A stretch of 64,000 nucleotides of DNA from Vicia villosa (taxonomy: Eukaryota > Streptophyta > Magnoliopsida > Fabales > Fabaceae), in contig NW_026705784.1 of NCBI RefSeq assembly GCF_029867415.1, positions 248,001 through 312,000 on the forward strand, in the 5' to 3' direction. The position numbers were made by a program, and so were the translations under genes. Shown one piece after another: positions 22,680-34,300 of this stretch. The first letter of the stretch is position 1. The number at the start of each line of letters is the position of its first letter. The notes below the pieces were generated by a model. That model ran no database searches. It saw only the letters and a program-made list of their open reading frames with translations, and had not been told where the DNA came from.

Positions 22680-24242
22680 TGTGAATACAAGATCACACTC
22701 ACAAAGATGTTTTTGATTCATGGCAAACTCAACAAGCATACAAGCAACAAGGTACAAGCAGAAGAACTCAAAGAAAAGCAAGCTTTGGTCACTCATAACA
22801 GAGCAGGTCGACCTACTATGCATACAGGTCGACTCAACACAAGCAAAATAAGAGGAACTCAGAAAATCAGCAGTTAGGTCGACCTACTCCCAACACAGGT
22901 CGACCTAAAATGAAGAAATTTACATATCATTCTGCTAGGTCGACCTACACAACAACTAGGTCGACCTAATCTGAGAAAATATCCCCAAAACGCATCTGAA
23001 GTGGATTCTGGTCGACCTACTTCTTTGACAGGTCGACCTAACTGGGAACAAATGACATCCAAAGAATATGCAGCTCTGTTAGGTCGACCCAGCCCTAAAT
23101 TAGGTCGACCTATCTGATCAAAACTGACATCCAAAGGATATGCAGCTCTGTTAGGTCGACCCAGCCCTAAATTAGGTCAACCTATCTGATCAAAACTGTC
23201 AAAATTTCTGGTTTTCTCTGCATCAACTGAAAAGCTCTCATATATATTATCGAAGGTTCAATTATTGCAAAACAACACCAAAGACTGAAAGATACACAAA
23301 GGCTTCTCATCTTCGTTCTTCGTCATCTCCAACACAATTACACATAATCATTCTTGCGTTGAGGGTTAGTGATCGAGTTCGATAACGTCCATGGAACGGA
23401 ATTGAAGATTCCTAGTGGGTGAAGATTTGTGGGGTTTTTGGTGAATAAAATCCGAGGGTTTTGTCCTCCAAGATAGGTGTTTCTTGGGGGTTTTTATCAA
23501 GAGGTTTCATCGAGGATCCATCTGAGTGTGAAGATTGAAGAACAAGGGTTCAAGGCAATTCAAGACACTGCAGAAAAGGGATCAAGTGAAGCTCTTGGAT
23601 CACCTTGATCTGACTCAAGATTAAGGGGGAAGAAGATTCAAAGGATCGACATAATTGGTTTATGGTTTATCGCTTTGTTATCTTCTTTGTATAAACTGCT
23701 TTCAACATTAATGAAAGATTTCCCAATTTCAGTTTGGAATTGGGGGCAGACGTAGTCGTAGCGAGGACGATCGACGAACTGCCTAAACAAATATCGTGTT
23801 CTTGTCGCTTTTACCTTTTCATTTACGTTCTGTTCATATTTGGTTATAATAGCAAATTGATCAACGATTCGAGTGTTAAGATTGTGAATTAAGAACTTAT
23901 ATAAACATCACAATCCATCACACATTGAATCACCATCAATTTGATCATTATCACAAAGTGTTTGTGTTTTTGCTTCTTTCACTATTACTGCATTGCAAAC
24001 GTCGTTCATCATATAAGAAGTTAATTGATTTTCAATAGAGCGACGTATTGATTCTATAGAGTATTCTCTTATCGTTTATCTCAAGCTGGTTAGTGGTTTT
24101 AACACATATACAATCGTTTCAATAGTGGTTCGGAATAGACGCGAGTCGATTCAGAATCACTTCCGCTTAAAGTTCAATTAATTCCGCAAAACTGTGAAAG
24201 ATCTATTCACCCCCCTCTAGATCCTAAGGCCAGTGTCTAACA
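22680..24242 (+). repeat. E3 3' LTR (1563 bp)
   Basis: Same ends and palindrome array as the 5' LTR; GTCGAC is mutated to GTCAAC in the last palindrome (near 23177). It ends GTGTCTAACA directly against Ogre-family LTR sequence. Confidence 0.95.
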
Positions 24243-24772
24243 AGCTTTCCCCCTTAGCTTAGGTTTTCCTCATGCATTCTTTAAAACACAAACCACACTC
24301 TTTGATTTTCTTTTCTTAAGAGCTTGTTATTTCCGCTCCATTCCCAAGCCTAAGTCTCCAAAGGTCGAGCAGCGGAGTGTGAATGTAACTCGTCACCTAA
24401 AAAACATAAAACAAACAAAAATTAGTTAGCCGAGCTACGGTACCTCTCTTTCCTCGAAAAGGATACGTAGGCAGCGGGGTAGGGCCCGTGCGAGTATAAC
24501 TCTTTCTTTTCCCTACATTTTGCATGCATTTTAGTTCAGATTAGCGCAGTTTTCTTACGCACCCATAGGTTTAGACATAAGCGTGGATACCCTCGAGTAC
24601 GATGGGTGCGAGGGGTGCTAACAACTTCTACTCGCGTAACCGACTCCATTACCCTTTTTCTCTGGTCGTGAGACCGTTGTTTTGTTTTGTGGTTTGCTGG
24701 CATTCCCTTCCTTTTCAGGATAAATATGTTAGTGGCGACTCTGTTAATTTTCGCGGTAGCGACACCTTGTTC
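24243..24772 (+). repeat. terminal 530 bp of an A-family Ogre LTR, + orientation
   Basis: Reverse complement of the start of the A LTRs (compare 28302-28830). It includes the TGGCGACTCTG block and the terminal GCGGTAGCGACA, with roughly 85-90 percent identity by eye. It is cut on the left by E3. Its right end abuts the Retand-like segment, as a solo or 3' LTR would abut host DNA. It is oriented opposite to elements A, B and C. The rest of this LTR is not found on the other side of E3. Confidence 0.85.
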
Positions 24773-24810
24773 GGTCGCTACTTTCGCGTTTAAAGACAGT
24801 CGGCAGGAGG

Positions 24811-26170
24811 ATGCCGACAGTAAACTCTTTCAAGAACGCCGACAGTAAACTCTTCCAAATCTACACTGACTCGGTAAAGGACTTCAAAGATCGTGATTTT
24901 GTTGTCCGTCTGCACAGTTGGGTAGCGCATACTTCACTAGCCCAGTTGGTGACAGTTCGTGGCGAGGATGGAAACCCGGAACAGGACGAAACTGGTGCGG
25001 TGAAGACTAAACTCTGCAACATGTTTCTTTTCTTCTGGTGGGGAGGCCATTTCAATGTTCCTCCTAAGAATTATGCCTGTGAAGACGAGGACTTAGACGA
25101 GCAAGACACAACATCTTACGCGATCCTATGCAAGTATGTAGGTAGTTTTTCCCTGGCCTAGTGGGTGAAGAGGAGTGGCGAGCCCATACTGGACGAAGAG
25201 GGCGTGGCGAAGGTTGAGACACGGGCCATAAACATGAAAGCCCTTATGTCGTGCAAGACGCCCGAGGAAACTAAGGCGCTGCTAGGTGGTGTTTAGGTTG
25301 TTTCACTTTTGGATTTTTAATTGATGTTTCTTGCTAACCCTTCCATTTTGTTTTTCAGATGCCATGCCGACGAAGGATGACAAGCTCATGAAGATAACCC
25401 AAGATGCCTGGAGGCTCCGAGCAAAGAACAAAAACCGGACAGGGGTTTCGGGTGATAACTCAGGATCGGCTGGTTCTCCCCTGGTGAATTTGGAGGGAGA
25501 GAGGACTCCGAAGAGGCAGCGCCAAGCAGAGACGACTCACGAAGAAACTTCAAGTTTGGAGCCTGATCGTGTGTTTGTGCTTCTTCCTTGCTTCAAATAC
25601 GGATAGTACCTTGAGCGATATCCTCTGTCGGTCTCCTCGGATGAGGCTCGGCGGATAGAAGGGATGGATACTCCTTCCCGCTTCAAACAACTTGCTAGTG
25701 ATAGTGCCGTTGTTATGAGGGTCTTGGGGATGGCCCCGGTGTTCGCCAGGGGGAGCACCCTTTCTGCTGATGCACTTAAGAAGGCGGAGTCGGACAAGAA
25801 AGCTGCCGAGGACAAGGTGGCCAAGATGGAGGCCGCTTAGGAAAGGGTGAAGAAGAAGGTCGAGGAGGCTTTGAAGAAAAAGGACGAATAGCTGGAGGTG
25901 GAGAAGAAAAAGTCTGCCGATCTCGAGTTGTCTTGGGCGCCGACGGCGGAGGAGTCTGAAGATGTAGCTGGACTGAAATCCAGGGCCGAGTTTGTTGAGA
26001 AGATTGATAGCCTCAAGCTCGACCTTGCCGAGATAGCTGAAACTGGGTTCAGCCGGGCAGTTAAGCAGTTGAGGCTTCTGGACCCAGAGCTGAAGGTAGA
26101 CAACATCGGGCTCTCGTCGAAGATCGTGGATGGACAGCTGGTGCCCGAATCTCCGGTTGAGGATGAATGA
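24811..26170 (+). pseudogene. antisense ORF of a Tat-type element, two exons, broken
   Basis: Exon 1 (24811-25285) encodes a soluble domain with FFWWGGHFNVPP and, after an in-frame TAG at 25159, WVKRSGEPILDEEG, a block typical of the gypsy-associated 'Transposase_28'-like proteins found in plants. Exon 2 (25359-26170) has a basic linker (TPKRQRQAE), then a coiled-coil-like region rich in K, E and A (KKAESDKKAAEDKVAKMEA) and a C-terminal acidic end (PESPVEDE). Further stops lie at about 25605, 25838 and 25889. Removing 25286-25358 joins the exons in phase. The role of such antisense ORFs is not established; regulation or chromatin targeting has been speculated. The 5' end may be missing. Confidence 0.65.
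25286..25358 (+). other. candidate 73-bp intron in the antisense ORF
   Basis: Donor CTAG|GTGGTG at 25285/25286 and acceptor TTTTTCAG|ATGCC at 25358/25359, with a T-rich stretch before the acceptor. Splicing keeps phase (one base of the codon before, two after) and removes three in-frame stops. Length is near the lower limit for plant introns. Confidence 0.6.
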
Positions 26171-26816
26171 TTCTGTTGGTTTTACTATTTTGGGTCTGCG
26201 TGCCCATGTTTGTTCGGCCTGCGTGCCATATTATTTTTCTTTTTTGGATATTGGGCTTTGCCTGGCTTATTTGGGGGCCTGCGCGCCCGTCAATTTTTGT
26301 AATCTCTGAATACTACCGGCCATTTTGGTCGGGTTTTTAACCTTTAAATATATTCCTATTTTGAAATCTTTGCTCGTGTTCGACTTTCTTCTGTGTGTTT
26401 AGAAAGCTTAACGTTTCATAAATATTTGTGATTGTACTGTGCTCGACAATCCGTGCGACTGTCATCACACTTAGAAATATTTGTTATTGGACTGTGCTCG
26501 ACCTCGGGTGATCTTCCGGGCGTGTGGGGTACACGTCGGGCGCGCAGAGCAGATGTGCGCTATTAACGAGTACGAGACCGCGGTCGGGGCCAAGTGCTCG
26601 TGGCGTGAAAGGTCCCATCGCGAGCTGGGGTTCTGCCGTGCAAGTACTGCCACAGTGGATCTAGGTGTAGGGCTCCCTGTGTGGTCGGATCTTTGCCTTG
26701 GTAAGGAATTCCGACTGTCGTTCTCATAGAGTGTTCGCGCTCGAACCATGACGCGTGTCTGTGCCCGATCACTTCTTGTTTTTGAGGTTAGTGTTCGGGT
26801 GGTTGTTAGCTAATTT
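26171..26816. other. spacer between antisense ORF and integrase
   Basis: No coding signal on either strand. Contains a partial repeat: ATATTTGT followed by ATTG(T/G)ACTGTGCTCGAC occurs near 26422 and 26477. Probably the shared untranslated region of the two convergent frames. Confidence 0.5.
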
Positions 26817-27385
26817 TTAGCTGTAATATCGTCTGAGTTTTTCAGCGTTCCAGGGTCGAGCAAGTTTTTCCCCGAGGAGGTTCTCGAGGTAGTAGGCGCC
26901 GTTCTCGGTTTTATCGTAAACTCGATATGGGTCTTCCCAGTTTGGGGCGAGTTTGCCTTCGCGCGAGTCTTTCATGTTCCTACGCAGTACTAGAGTTCCG
27001 ACTTCGAACTCGCGTTTGATGACTTTGGCGTTATGGCGCAGTGCTATTTGTTGCTTTAACTTTGCTTCGCGGAAGGAGGATCCTGTTCGGATCTCCTCGA
27101 CCATATCGAGTTCCTCCCTCATAGCTTCGTCGTTGAGTTCCTCCTCGAGGGGTGACTCGGTATGACGAGATGGTTCTATGATTTACACGGGGATAACGGC
27201 CTTGGTGCCGTAAGTTAATCTAAATGGAGTTTCTCTAGTGCTCGAGTGCGGTGTTGTCCTGTATGCCCGGAGCATACTGTGCAGCTCCTCGACCCAAGCC
27301 TTTTTAGCTTCGCCGAGCCTTCGTTTTAATCCTCGGAGGATGACTCGGTTCGCGGCTGTAATACGGTGAACTAACTTTATCGAAA
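26817..27385 (-). pseudogene. int: gypsy integrase C-terminal fragment (Tat/Retand-like)
   Basis: Read on the minus strand from 27385: degenerate AANRVILRGLKRRLGEAK, then YRTTPHSSTRETPFRLTYGT, one stop codon near 27180, then the C-terminal domain with GTLVLRRNMKDSREGKL and NWEDPYRVYDKTENGAYYL, ending LRRYYS at 26817. This differs clearly from the integrases of A and B (which have GYRTSVRTSTGATPFSLVYGM), so it is another Tat lineage. The catalytic half is cut off by the B LTR at 27386. Confidence 0.88.
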
Positions 27386-28301
27386 TGTCGCGGTAAGCAA
27401 GAGTCGCCACCGACTTTTATTTTATCCAAATTAATAGAAAGGCTATAAGAACAGAAAAAAACTTTTAAAAGAAATTTTGAGTTCGGGGGGTAATTTATAC
27501 AAAGGGAAGGTGTAAGGCACCCTTTGCATCCATGGTTATCCATGGGCTCTTAATTGCTTTGCTCTTTTTGAAACCAAAACTTTAGAAATGTAGAAGAAGA
27601 AAATAAGGACTTTAGCTCGTAAACGAGCGTAGCCTTTTTGAAGTTTTTAAGAAAAGGGTAGAAAAAGGGAATTTAAACCAGAGCATGCAATTAAGGGCAA
27701 ATTACCTTGACATTTGTACAAAGATTCTTTTAGCTTTTCAGGGCTATCCATACCATAGGAGGGTAGGAAGTCCTTTTATTTGGAGGTTGAAGGGTCGTCG
27801 AGATTATCGTTCGCCATAAGACTGTCCCTGCCATAGAGGGGCAGGTAGTCTAAGGGAAGGATCATAATAGCCATCATTATTAGGCAACTAGAGGACACCT
27901 CAGCATTTCGTAGGCAACTTCGAGGGACGAGATCATATTAGCGAATCGAAGGCAGCATCATTGGGACTTATGATCTTAAGAATGAACCGAGGGCAACATT
28001 GCTGAGGTATCCTCGTATTTGAGGGACTTGGCTATTCTGCACTGAAAAAAACACAAGGCAACAAGGCAACAGGCAGCAGGCAACAAGAGGGGTTACCATA
28101 AAAGGTGTGTGGGTCAACAATCACGTGATTAATTCATAAAATTATCTTATAAAATTTAATGATGCTACATTCAGTTCATAAGTTATCACTCCCTAGAATT
28201 ACTAACCACGCAGTAATAATAATAAAAATAGCAATTTTAAGTGCCTTCAAGGCCACACAGTACAACCAGGAAGCAACTACAAAATAAACCATGGGGAAGG
28301 G
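27386..28301 (-). repeat. element B 3' LTR, first part
   Basis: Begins TGTCGCGGTAAGCAAGAGTC and contains GCCACCGACTTTTATTTTAT and the strongly conserved GGTTATCCATGGGCTCTTAA seen also at 59170 in the C LTR. It is interrupted at 28301 by element A and resumes at 45559. The left host 5-mer is CGAAA (27381-27385). No gene inside. Confidence 0.82.
28164..28301. repeat. 138-bp flanking duplication, left copy
   Basis: Runs from GCTACATTCAG to ATGGGGAAGGG, immediately left of the A LTR. The right copy at 45421-45558 has exactly the same length and four substitutions. Confidence 0.92.
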
Positions 28302-31300
28302 TGTCGCTACCGCGAAAATTAACAGAGTCGCCACTAACATATTTATCCTGAAAAGGAAGGGAATGCCAGCAAACCACAAACAAAACAACGGTCTCACGAC
28401 CAGAGAAAAGGGTAAGAGAGTCGGGTACGTGAGAGGAAGGTGTTAGCACCCCACGCGCCCATCGTACTCGATGGTATCCACGCTTGTGTCTAAAACTATG
28501 GGTGTGTAACATATCTACGCTAATCTGGACTAAAATGAATGCAGAATGTAGGGAAAAGAAAGGATTATGCTCGCACGGGCCCTACCCCGTCGCCTACGTA
28601 TCCGTTTTGTGGAATCAGAGGTACCGTAGATCGGCTAACTAATTTTTGTTTGTTTTGTGTTTTTTAGGTGAACGAGTTACATTCACACTCCGCTGCTCGA
28701 CCTTTGGAGACTTATGCTTGGGAATGGAGTGGAAATAACAAGCTCTTAAGAAAAGAAAATCAAAGAGTGTGGTTTGTGTTTTAAAAGATGCATGAGGAAG
28801 ACCTAAGCTAAGGGGGGAAAGCTTGCTACCTAATGTTATCATACAAAGGGTGCAAATCTAAGCTAAGCTAACAACCTACGAGAAAAAGGGGAAGCACACA
28901 ATAATATCACACAAACGAGCTCCGCTCGTGAAGCAAGCAAACCAACGGTACTGACCGAATGGTAGAAAAGCGGTCCCGCCATAGCCAAGGGGAGCAGCTC
29001 AACCCAAGTCAACCAAGCATTAGACCTCGCAAAAATGATCGGGCCATAGACAAGAGGGCGGACCCCTCTCAGCAACCAAGCCGTCACGGATCGTAAAGGA
29101 AAACGGTGCGTGCGTACACCGAGCATCAACGTCGAGCGACACGAGCTATAGGAAAGGCGGGGGTCCGACTGCATGAACCCTTTTCCTGACATACTCGATA
29201 ACAAGATCTTGTGTAGGTTCAGAAGCGAGCAACGCGTAGCGTGCGCATACCAAACGGACTCGATGAGACTAGGCGGGGGTTGATTGCTAACCCTTTTCGC
29301 GTGCCTTCCATGAGGACTTAACGGAGTGCCATATAGGACTTATTACACCGTGACTCCCTGCCGCAAAGCACAAATATAAACACACCAACAAAAACAGAGC
29401 CTCTTTCGAGGGCTTGGCTAGATGAATGTCTAGGTCCTACTTCTCATGTTAAAGAATGATGCGAGAAAGCGATAAAGTGCAATAGAAATAAAATGAAACG
29501 GGATCAATACCAAATGAATGATGATCCGTAAACTAAAGCGAAGCAAAGCGAAGAAACTAAGAATCCCGCGAGCGAGCTAGCAAAGCAAAAGCAAATGGTC
29601 AGCACACCGATTAGCCATGAAATTACACAAAGGTCGACATGCACGCCGAGTACAATCACAATACACCTGCAAGAGGAACAAGCAAACCAAACAAGCAAGT
29701 ATAAAGTAATAGGAACGTGTCTCCCGGATGAGAACACGATACAAGTGAATAGGGATCGTGTTCCGCGAGTAAAGCGGAACACTCAAGCAATAAGCGCCGG
29801 TCGGTGACTATCCAAGAGCCTTGCACACTAGCACACAAGTTAGAGATAACAAACATCGCAATCGGAATTGCGTTATTACTATAAAGCGAAAGGAAACAGA
29901 CAAGTAATGTAAACATGAAATGGACAATGAAATATCAAAGAGAAATCAAACATGGATGATCTACAAATTAATGAAAACAAAGCATCTAGCAAGATAGTAC
30001 GTCTCATAAGCTTTCCGACGATATAAAGAACGTGCAAATCGGAGTTACGAGCAAAAAGTTAAGCAAGATTGAAGTTAGAAAAGAAAACACAAAGATTACA
30101 CACAGGAACCGGTTCCTGCACAAGACAACCCGGTTCCTAGTACTAAAAACCAGCGACAGAAAAGTGGGAACCGGTTCCCACCTAGGGACAACCCGGTTCC
30201 TGGTACTAAATCACCGAAGCAAGCATATTTCAGATTACTGGGAACCGGTTCCCACCTAGGGACAACCCGGTTCCTGGCACACAAATCAGAGGACACAAAC
30301 AACGCAGGAACCGGTTCCCACCTAGGGACAACCCGGTTCCTGGTACTAAAAACCAGAGAATCAACAATTTTGGACTGAGTGGGAACCGGTTCCCGCCTAG
30401 GACAACCCGGTTCCTGGCGTAGCAAAACCAATTTTTAAGCATTTTTAGGATCTCGGAGCCGTTCGCACTCAATCCAAAACCATTCCATTGGCAATCATCA
30501 CAAGCAAACATCAAATCATGAATTAAGCACGAGTCTACAAGCCAAATGATCCTAATTGTGGAAAGTGCGACGCGTCGAGCCAAGCAAATATCAAGCAAAA
30601 GTGCACCACGTGCATTTATACAAACAGTTTGAGTGCGTCACAAGCAACATACATGCACATCAACAATTATGCATACGAAATCAACATCGAATCATAGATC
30701 CGAACACGAATATCACAATTTATCATCAACACACATCAATTATATGCAATAAACATCACATCTAACCACAATTCACATGAACATTATCGATTCGAGCAAA
30801 AACAAAGCAAATTCACCGATCAATCATCATCAACCATCCATAAATCAAGAACGAGATATAAATCTAGATCCTAATTCACATAATGATTAACAATTAAGCA
30901 CTTAATTCAAGATCCGAAAGCTTACCGGATGAAGATCTCAACCGAAGCGCGAACGCGAACACGATACGAACGCGAACACGACACGAACGCGATACGAACG
31001 CGAAAGCGAAATCCGAGGTGAGAGGGAGGTAGAGGCGCGCGAGATTTAAGGAGAGTGAAGAAAATCGAACTTCGAATCTTAATTCTTCAATCCATGTTCT
31101 TGATCTTGATGAAGATTGATGAGTTTTTGATGAAAGTTTTATGTAATTTGTGGTTTTGATTCCAGAGAGTTGAGAGAAAGTGTTTTTGATCTTTTTGGTG
31201 AATTGAAATTATGAGAGTCCTCCCTTTGATTTGTGAAGAGCAAAATGTTTATATATTGTCAACGCGAAATGTCCAAACTGCCCTCGGTGCGTCTTATTTT

Positions 31301-32165
31301 GGCTTGTTTTTAAGGAAACTCGGTTTGGCTCTGAATTCCGGAACGAAACCAATGCCACTGTGAAGATGACCAAATTCTTGACTCGTTTCCGCGAGAATCG
31401 TCTCAATCCGATAAGCGACGAAGAAATTACGCGCGTTTGAATGACGAGAAACGTCGATTCATCTGGCGCGACTGTGCGAAATTTTGTGAGTACCGCTCAA
31501 AGAACTCGATAAAACCCTACCTTCGGCTTAGAATCTGAACAGGCGTGTGTGACGAAGAATCGAAGCTAACAAAATTTCCAAGAAAATTCCGCCGAAATGG
31601 ACTTCATACGATAAAAATTGAAGGAGTTATGAATTTTCGAACTTGGCGCGACATACTCGAAAACACACTTTTTACCGAAACAACGCGACGATCCTTAAAA
31701 TTCTGGGAATTTTCCGTGCATAATTGGCCTTCGGTCCGAACATAAGAAATCTTGGTAATGATGGTACAGAGCTCCAGTTAAATTTTCAAGTGAATCCGAC
31801 GAGCGAATTAGGAGATACGAATTTTCCGAGGTCCGAAACCCTACATTCAGCACTGTTTTTCACTGCGACACCTCAAGTAAATTGCAAATCTGGAGACCTT
31901 CCTCAAAGAATTGGCTTCCGAGCCGAACACAAAAGTTGTAGATATCGTCGAAACAGTCGAGGAAACGCGGGAACTTAGCTCATATCACCTTCCAAATAGG
32001 ACTTGTGAATTTTCTCGTGTTTACACTGTTTAAACCATTTTTCACACCGTATCTTCTTAAACCCATGAAAACTCTTTATTATTTTTCTTCAATTTTTGAA
32101 TGACGAAATAAACATCATCATTAACTTATAGCTCAAATAAAGAGGGCAAATTTTGGGGTGCAACA
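28302..32165 (-). repeat. A 3' LTR (left, 3864 bp)
   Basis: Plus-strand reading TGTCGCTACCGCG to GGGGTGCAACA. Contains the GGAACCGGTTCC array (30101-30420) and a short CG-rich tandem (CGAACGCGAACACGA units, about 30945-31010). No gene. The open frames on both strands near 30000-30600 follow from the repeat. Confidence 0.95.
30105..30416. repeat. five paired GGAACCGGTTCC / CCCGGTTCC arms in the A LTR
   Basis: CCGG centres lie at 30110/30131, 30174/30196, 30246/30268, 30312/30334 and 30387/30408: members 21-22 bp apart, pairs 64-75 bp apart. The first member is a full palindrome. The second is only half of one but complements the outer half of the first (CAGGAACCGG with CCGGTTCCTG). Inner TCCC and GGGA can pair too, giving a compact hairpin. 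The same array is in the other LTR at about 43358-43670. Confidence 0.92.
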
Positions 32166-32178
32166 GCTGCCCCTATTC
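32166..32178 (-). other. A polypurine tract
   Basis: On the minus strand AATAGGGGCAGC directly precedes the 3' LTR start TGTTGCACCCC. The same tract with small changes lies beside the B LTR (48300) and the C LTR (63718), which marks the 3' ends of three related minus-strand elements. Confidence 0.8.
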
Positions 32179-32639
32179 AAACTTCTTGAACCTGACGAGT
32201 GAGAAACGGAGGTTTCGAACCGTTGAGGTGGAAGGAGATTGAATACCAGAATGAACTCGAAAATTTGCACTCTTGATCAATAGAAGATTCCATCTTGCAA
32301 TAAGAAGGAATGTACCACCCCGCAGGCGAGGAGAAAAAACTTCAATTGATCTGGATAATAAATATGCTCCAACTTGCGATAAGAAGGAACGGGCACCCAC
32401 AGGCAGGGGAAACACTTCAAATGATCTGGGCATCAAGAGAAGGAACATCTCGACTGATCTGAGTATCAGACGTAGCATATGTCTCCGAACTTGCATCGGG
32501 ATAGATGTCTTAAGTCGATCTGGGAATCGAAGGTGATACATCGGTTGAATCGGACATCAACGGGTAATAGGTATCTCTGATCTGGGAATCATGATCTGGG
32601 AATCTGGGCAGACATCTCTTCTGATGCAATTAAATCATC

Positions 32640-33300
32640 AGGTAGATATTCCTACTAATCTGGGAATTAGTGGCTAGCTCCTTCGTAAGATCACGGGGAT
32701 CCGGAGGCGGCTCCTTCAACTGAACTGGGAATCAGGATAGGAACAATATCTCTTCTGAACTGTGTACGCCGGGGAAAGAATGCCTTTAAACTGATATGGA
32801 CATGATGCCAGAAAATAAGTAGGACAATCTTCATCTGAAAGACAAACTCGATCAGGCAGACATCTCCATCTGATCTGATGATATCAGTGGCTTGCTCCTT
32901 CGTAAGATCTTGGGACATCCGGAGGCGGTTCCTTCAACTAATCTGAATCTGAATATTAGGATAGGAACATATATCTCTTTCGAACTGTGTACGCCGGGTA
33001 AAGAAACCGTCTTCAACTGATGGTTAGGCATCAGGACTGGGCAGACAAGTTTCTTCATCTGAACGAACTAAATCGTCAGGGAGTAGATATTTCCAACTGA
33101 TCTGATGTATCAGAGGGCTTGCTCCTTCGGAAGATCTATAGAGATCCGGAGGCGGTTCCTTCAACTGAGCTGGATATCAGGATAGGAACAAATATCTTCC
33201 ACCGATCTAGGGGCATCGAGAATAGGAATGTCTTTGAACTGATCTGGACGTGATGCTAGAAAATAAGTAGAACAATCCTCTTCTGATTCAAAACATCAGG
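32640..33300. repeat. about 220-bp tandem repeat, three copies
   Basis: Copies are anchored by GCTCCTTCGTAAGATC-like sequence at 32677, 32894 and 33121, followed each time by GGAGGCGG(C/T)TCCTTCAACT and GATAGGAAC. GAACTGTGTACGCCGGG is present in the first two. Copies differ at many positions. Not coding. Confidence 0.8.
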
Positions 33301-33639
33301 ATAAGCGCCTATAATGACTAGGCGAATATTGCTCTCTAGGGAGCATTTGAATCTGGATAACTTTCCTGCAGAAAGAGACAGATATGATATGATTAATGCA
33401 TGATGCATGTATGAATGTGTATGGAATAACGCTCCCGAGAAGGAAGGCGTTACACGCTTAGAGAATGTAATGCGAATGATGCATGATTCGGACGTTGCTT
33501 AGTGAGGCAACGAAGGAGCACTGAATTGCTGAAGCAGTCCTGGAGAGAATACGGAACTCTACGGGGAGGACAAGATGAATGACCAAGGGTCACCAACTGC
33601 GAGCTGGCAAAGATGGATCAGAAATCTGTTGGAGATGAT

Positions 33640-34300
33640 CAAATCTAGATGCGAGCTCTGTTTGGGGAATAAACCCTGCTTGGGGATACCCGGGCAACTT
33701 CATTGGAGAAGCAAGTTCTTGACACCCTAGGGATGTGAAGATAAAGACAAGTTATGGAGACAACTCTGATGGGGAGTGACCAACTTGCTTGTATAGGACG
33801 CATTCTGCTGGGGAAATCCTTGACGGACATAGATTCTGCTGAGGATGCATGTGCCTCCTTGCTGAGGAAAGCAACTCAGTGAGGAAGATGACTACTATCG
33901 CACAACGATATGCTAGGGATATGAGAAATCCGCCGGGGATAAGGAACTTAGCATAAGAACCTTTTGTTAAGGCAACTCCACTGGGGAATAAGATGACTCT
34001 CCTGGGGAAAACAGGTCAATCTATTGGGGAGAGAAACGCTCTACTGGGGAGAACGAGGAGTTTCAGGCAAGGAACCACATTAAGAGCTTGCCGGGGAATT
34101 AGATACCATCCAACCATGACTCAACTGGGGAGAAGACATTCCGTCGGGGAATAAGGCTTCTGGAGCATAGAGAATGCATCAAGATGGGCTTTGATGAGGA
34201 TATGAGAATCTTGGAACAAAGAAAATCTCATCTGAATGTACTCAGCTGGGGAATGAGAATCTCTCATTAGGATGCCCTCGGCTGGGGAGTGAGAATCTCT
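33640..34300. repeat. cluster of CTGGGGA-type heptamers
   Basis: More than ten occurrences of (C/T/A)TGGGGA(A/G) at irregular 20-50 bp intervals, for example in GCTGGGGAAATCC, ACTGGGGAATAAG and GCTGGGGAGTGAG. The heptamer is also part of the primer-binding site CTCTGCTGGGGAG. No coding content. Confidence 0.65.

Larger units (their letters stand above)
15638..24242 (+). mobile_element. E3: full-length SIRE-like Ty1-copia element (8.6 kb)
   Basis: LTRs at 15638-17201 and 22680-24242 flank gag, protease, integrase, RT and RNase H in copia order. The LTRs differ at about seven positions in 1.56 kb (0.45 percent by eye), so the copy is young. However, the flanking 5-mers TCCTT (left) and AGCTT (right) do not match, and the two flanks are different sequences. 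That suggests recombination with another copy or deletion at one side after insertion. The coding region has two frameshifts and one nonsense codon. No envelope-like frame lies between pol and the 3' LTR. The SIRE/Maximus assignment rests on gag type, LTR length and pol motifs and is not certain. Confidence 0.92.
24773..27385 (-). mobile_element. 3' part of a Retand/Tat-like Ty3-gypsy element
   Basis: An integrase fragment on the minus strand (26817-27385) and a broken ORF on the plus strand (24811-26170) converge. In Tat-lineage elements an extra antisense ORF between integrase and the 3' LTR has been described, and this arrangement fits it. The right end is interrupted by the start of element B's LTR at 27386. 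GC content and codon use differ visibly from the neighbouring Ogre elements. The LTRs of this element are not in the window. Confidence 0.7.

Noticed and set aside
15633..24247. Target-site duplication for E3
   Set aside because: TCCTT and AGCTT share only the last three bases. Extending the comparison does not help.
30096..30598. Minus-strand open frames of 111 and 122 codons in the A LTR
   Set aside because: They are translations of the GGAACCGGTTCC array (repeating VP, GTGLSLGGNRFP). No start context or homology, and the frame is incidental to the repeat.
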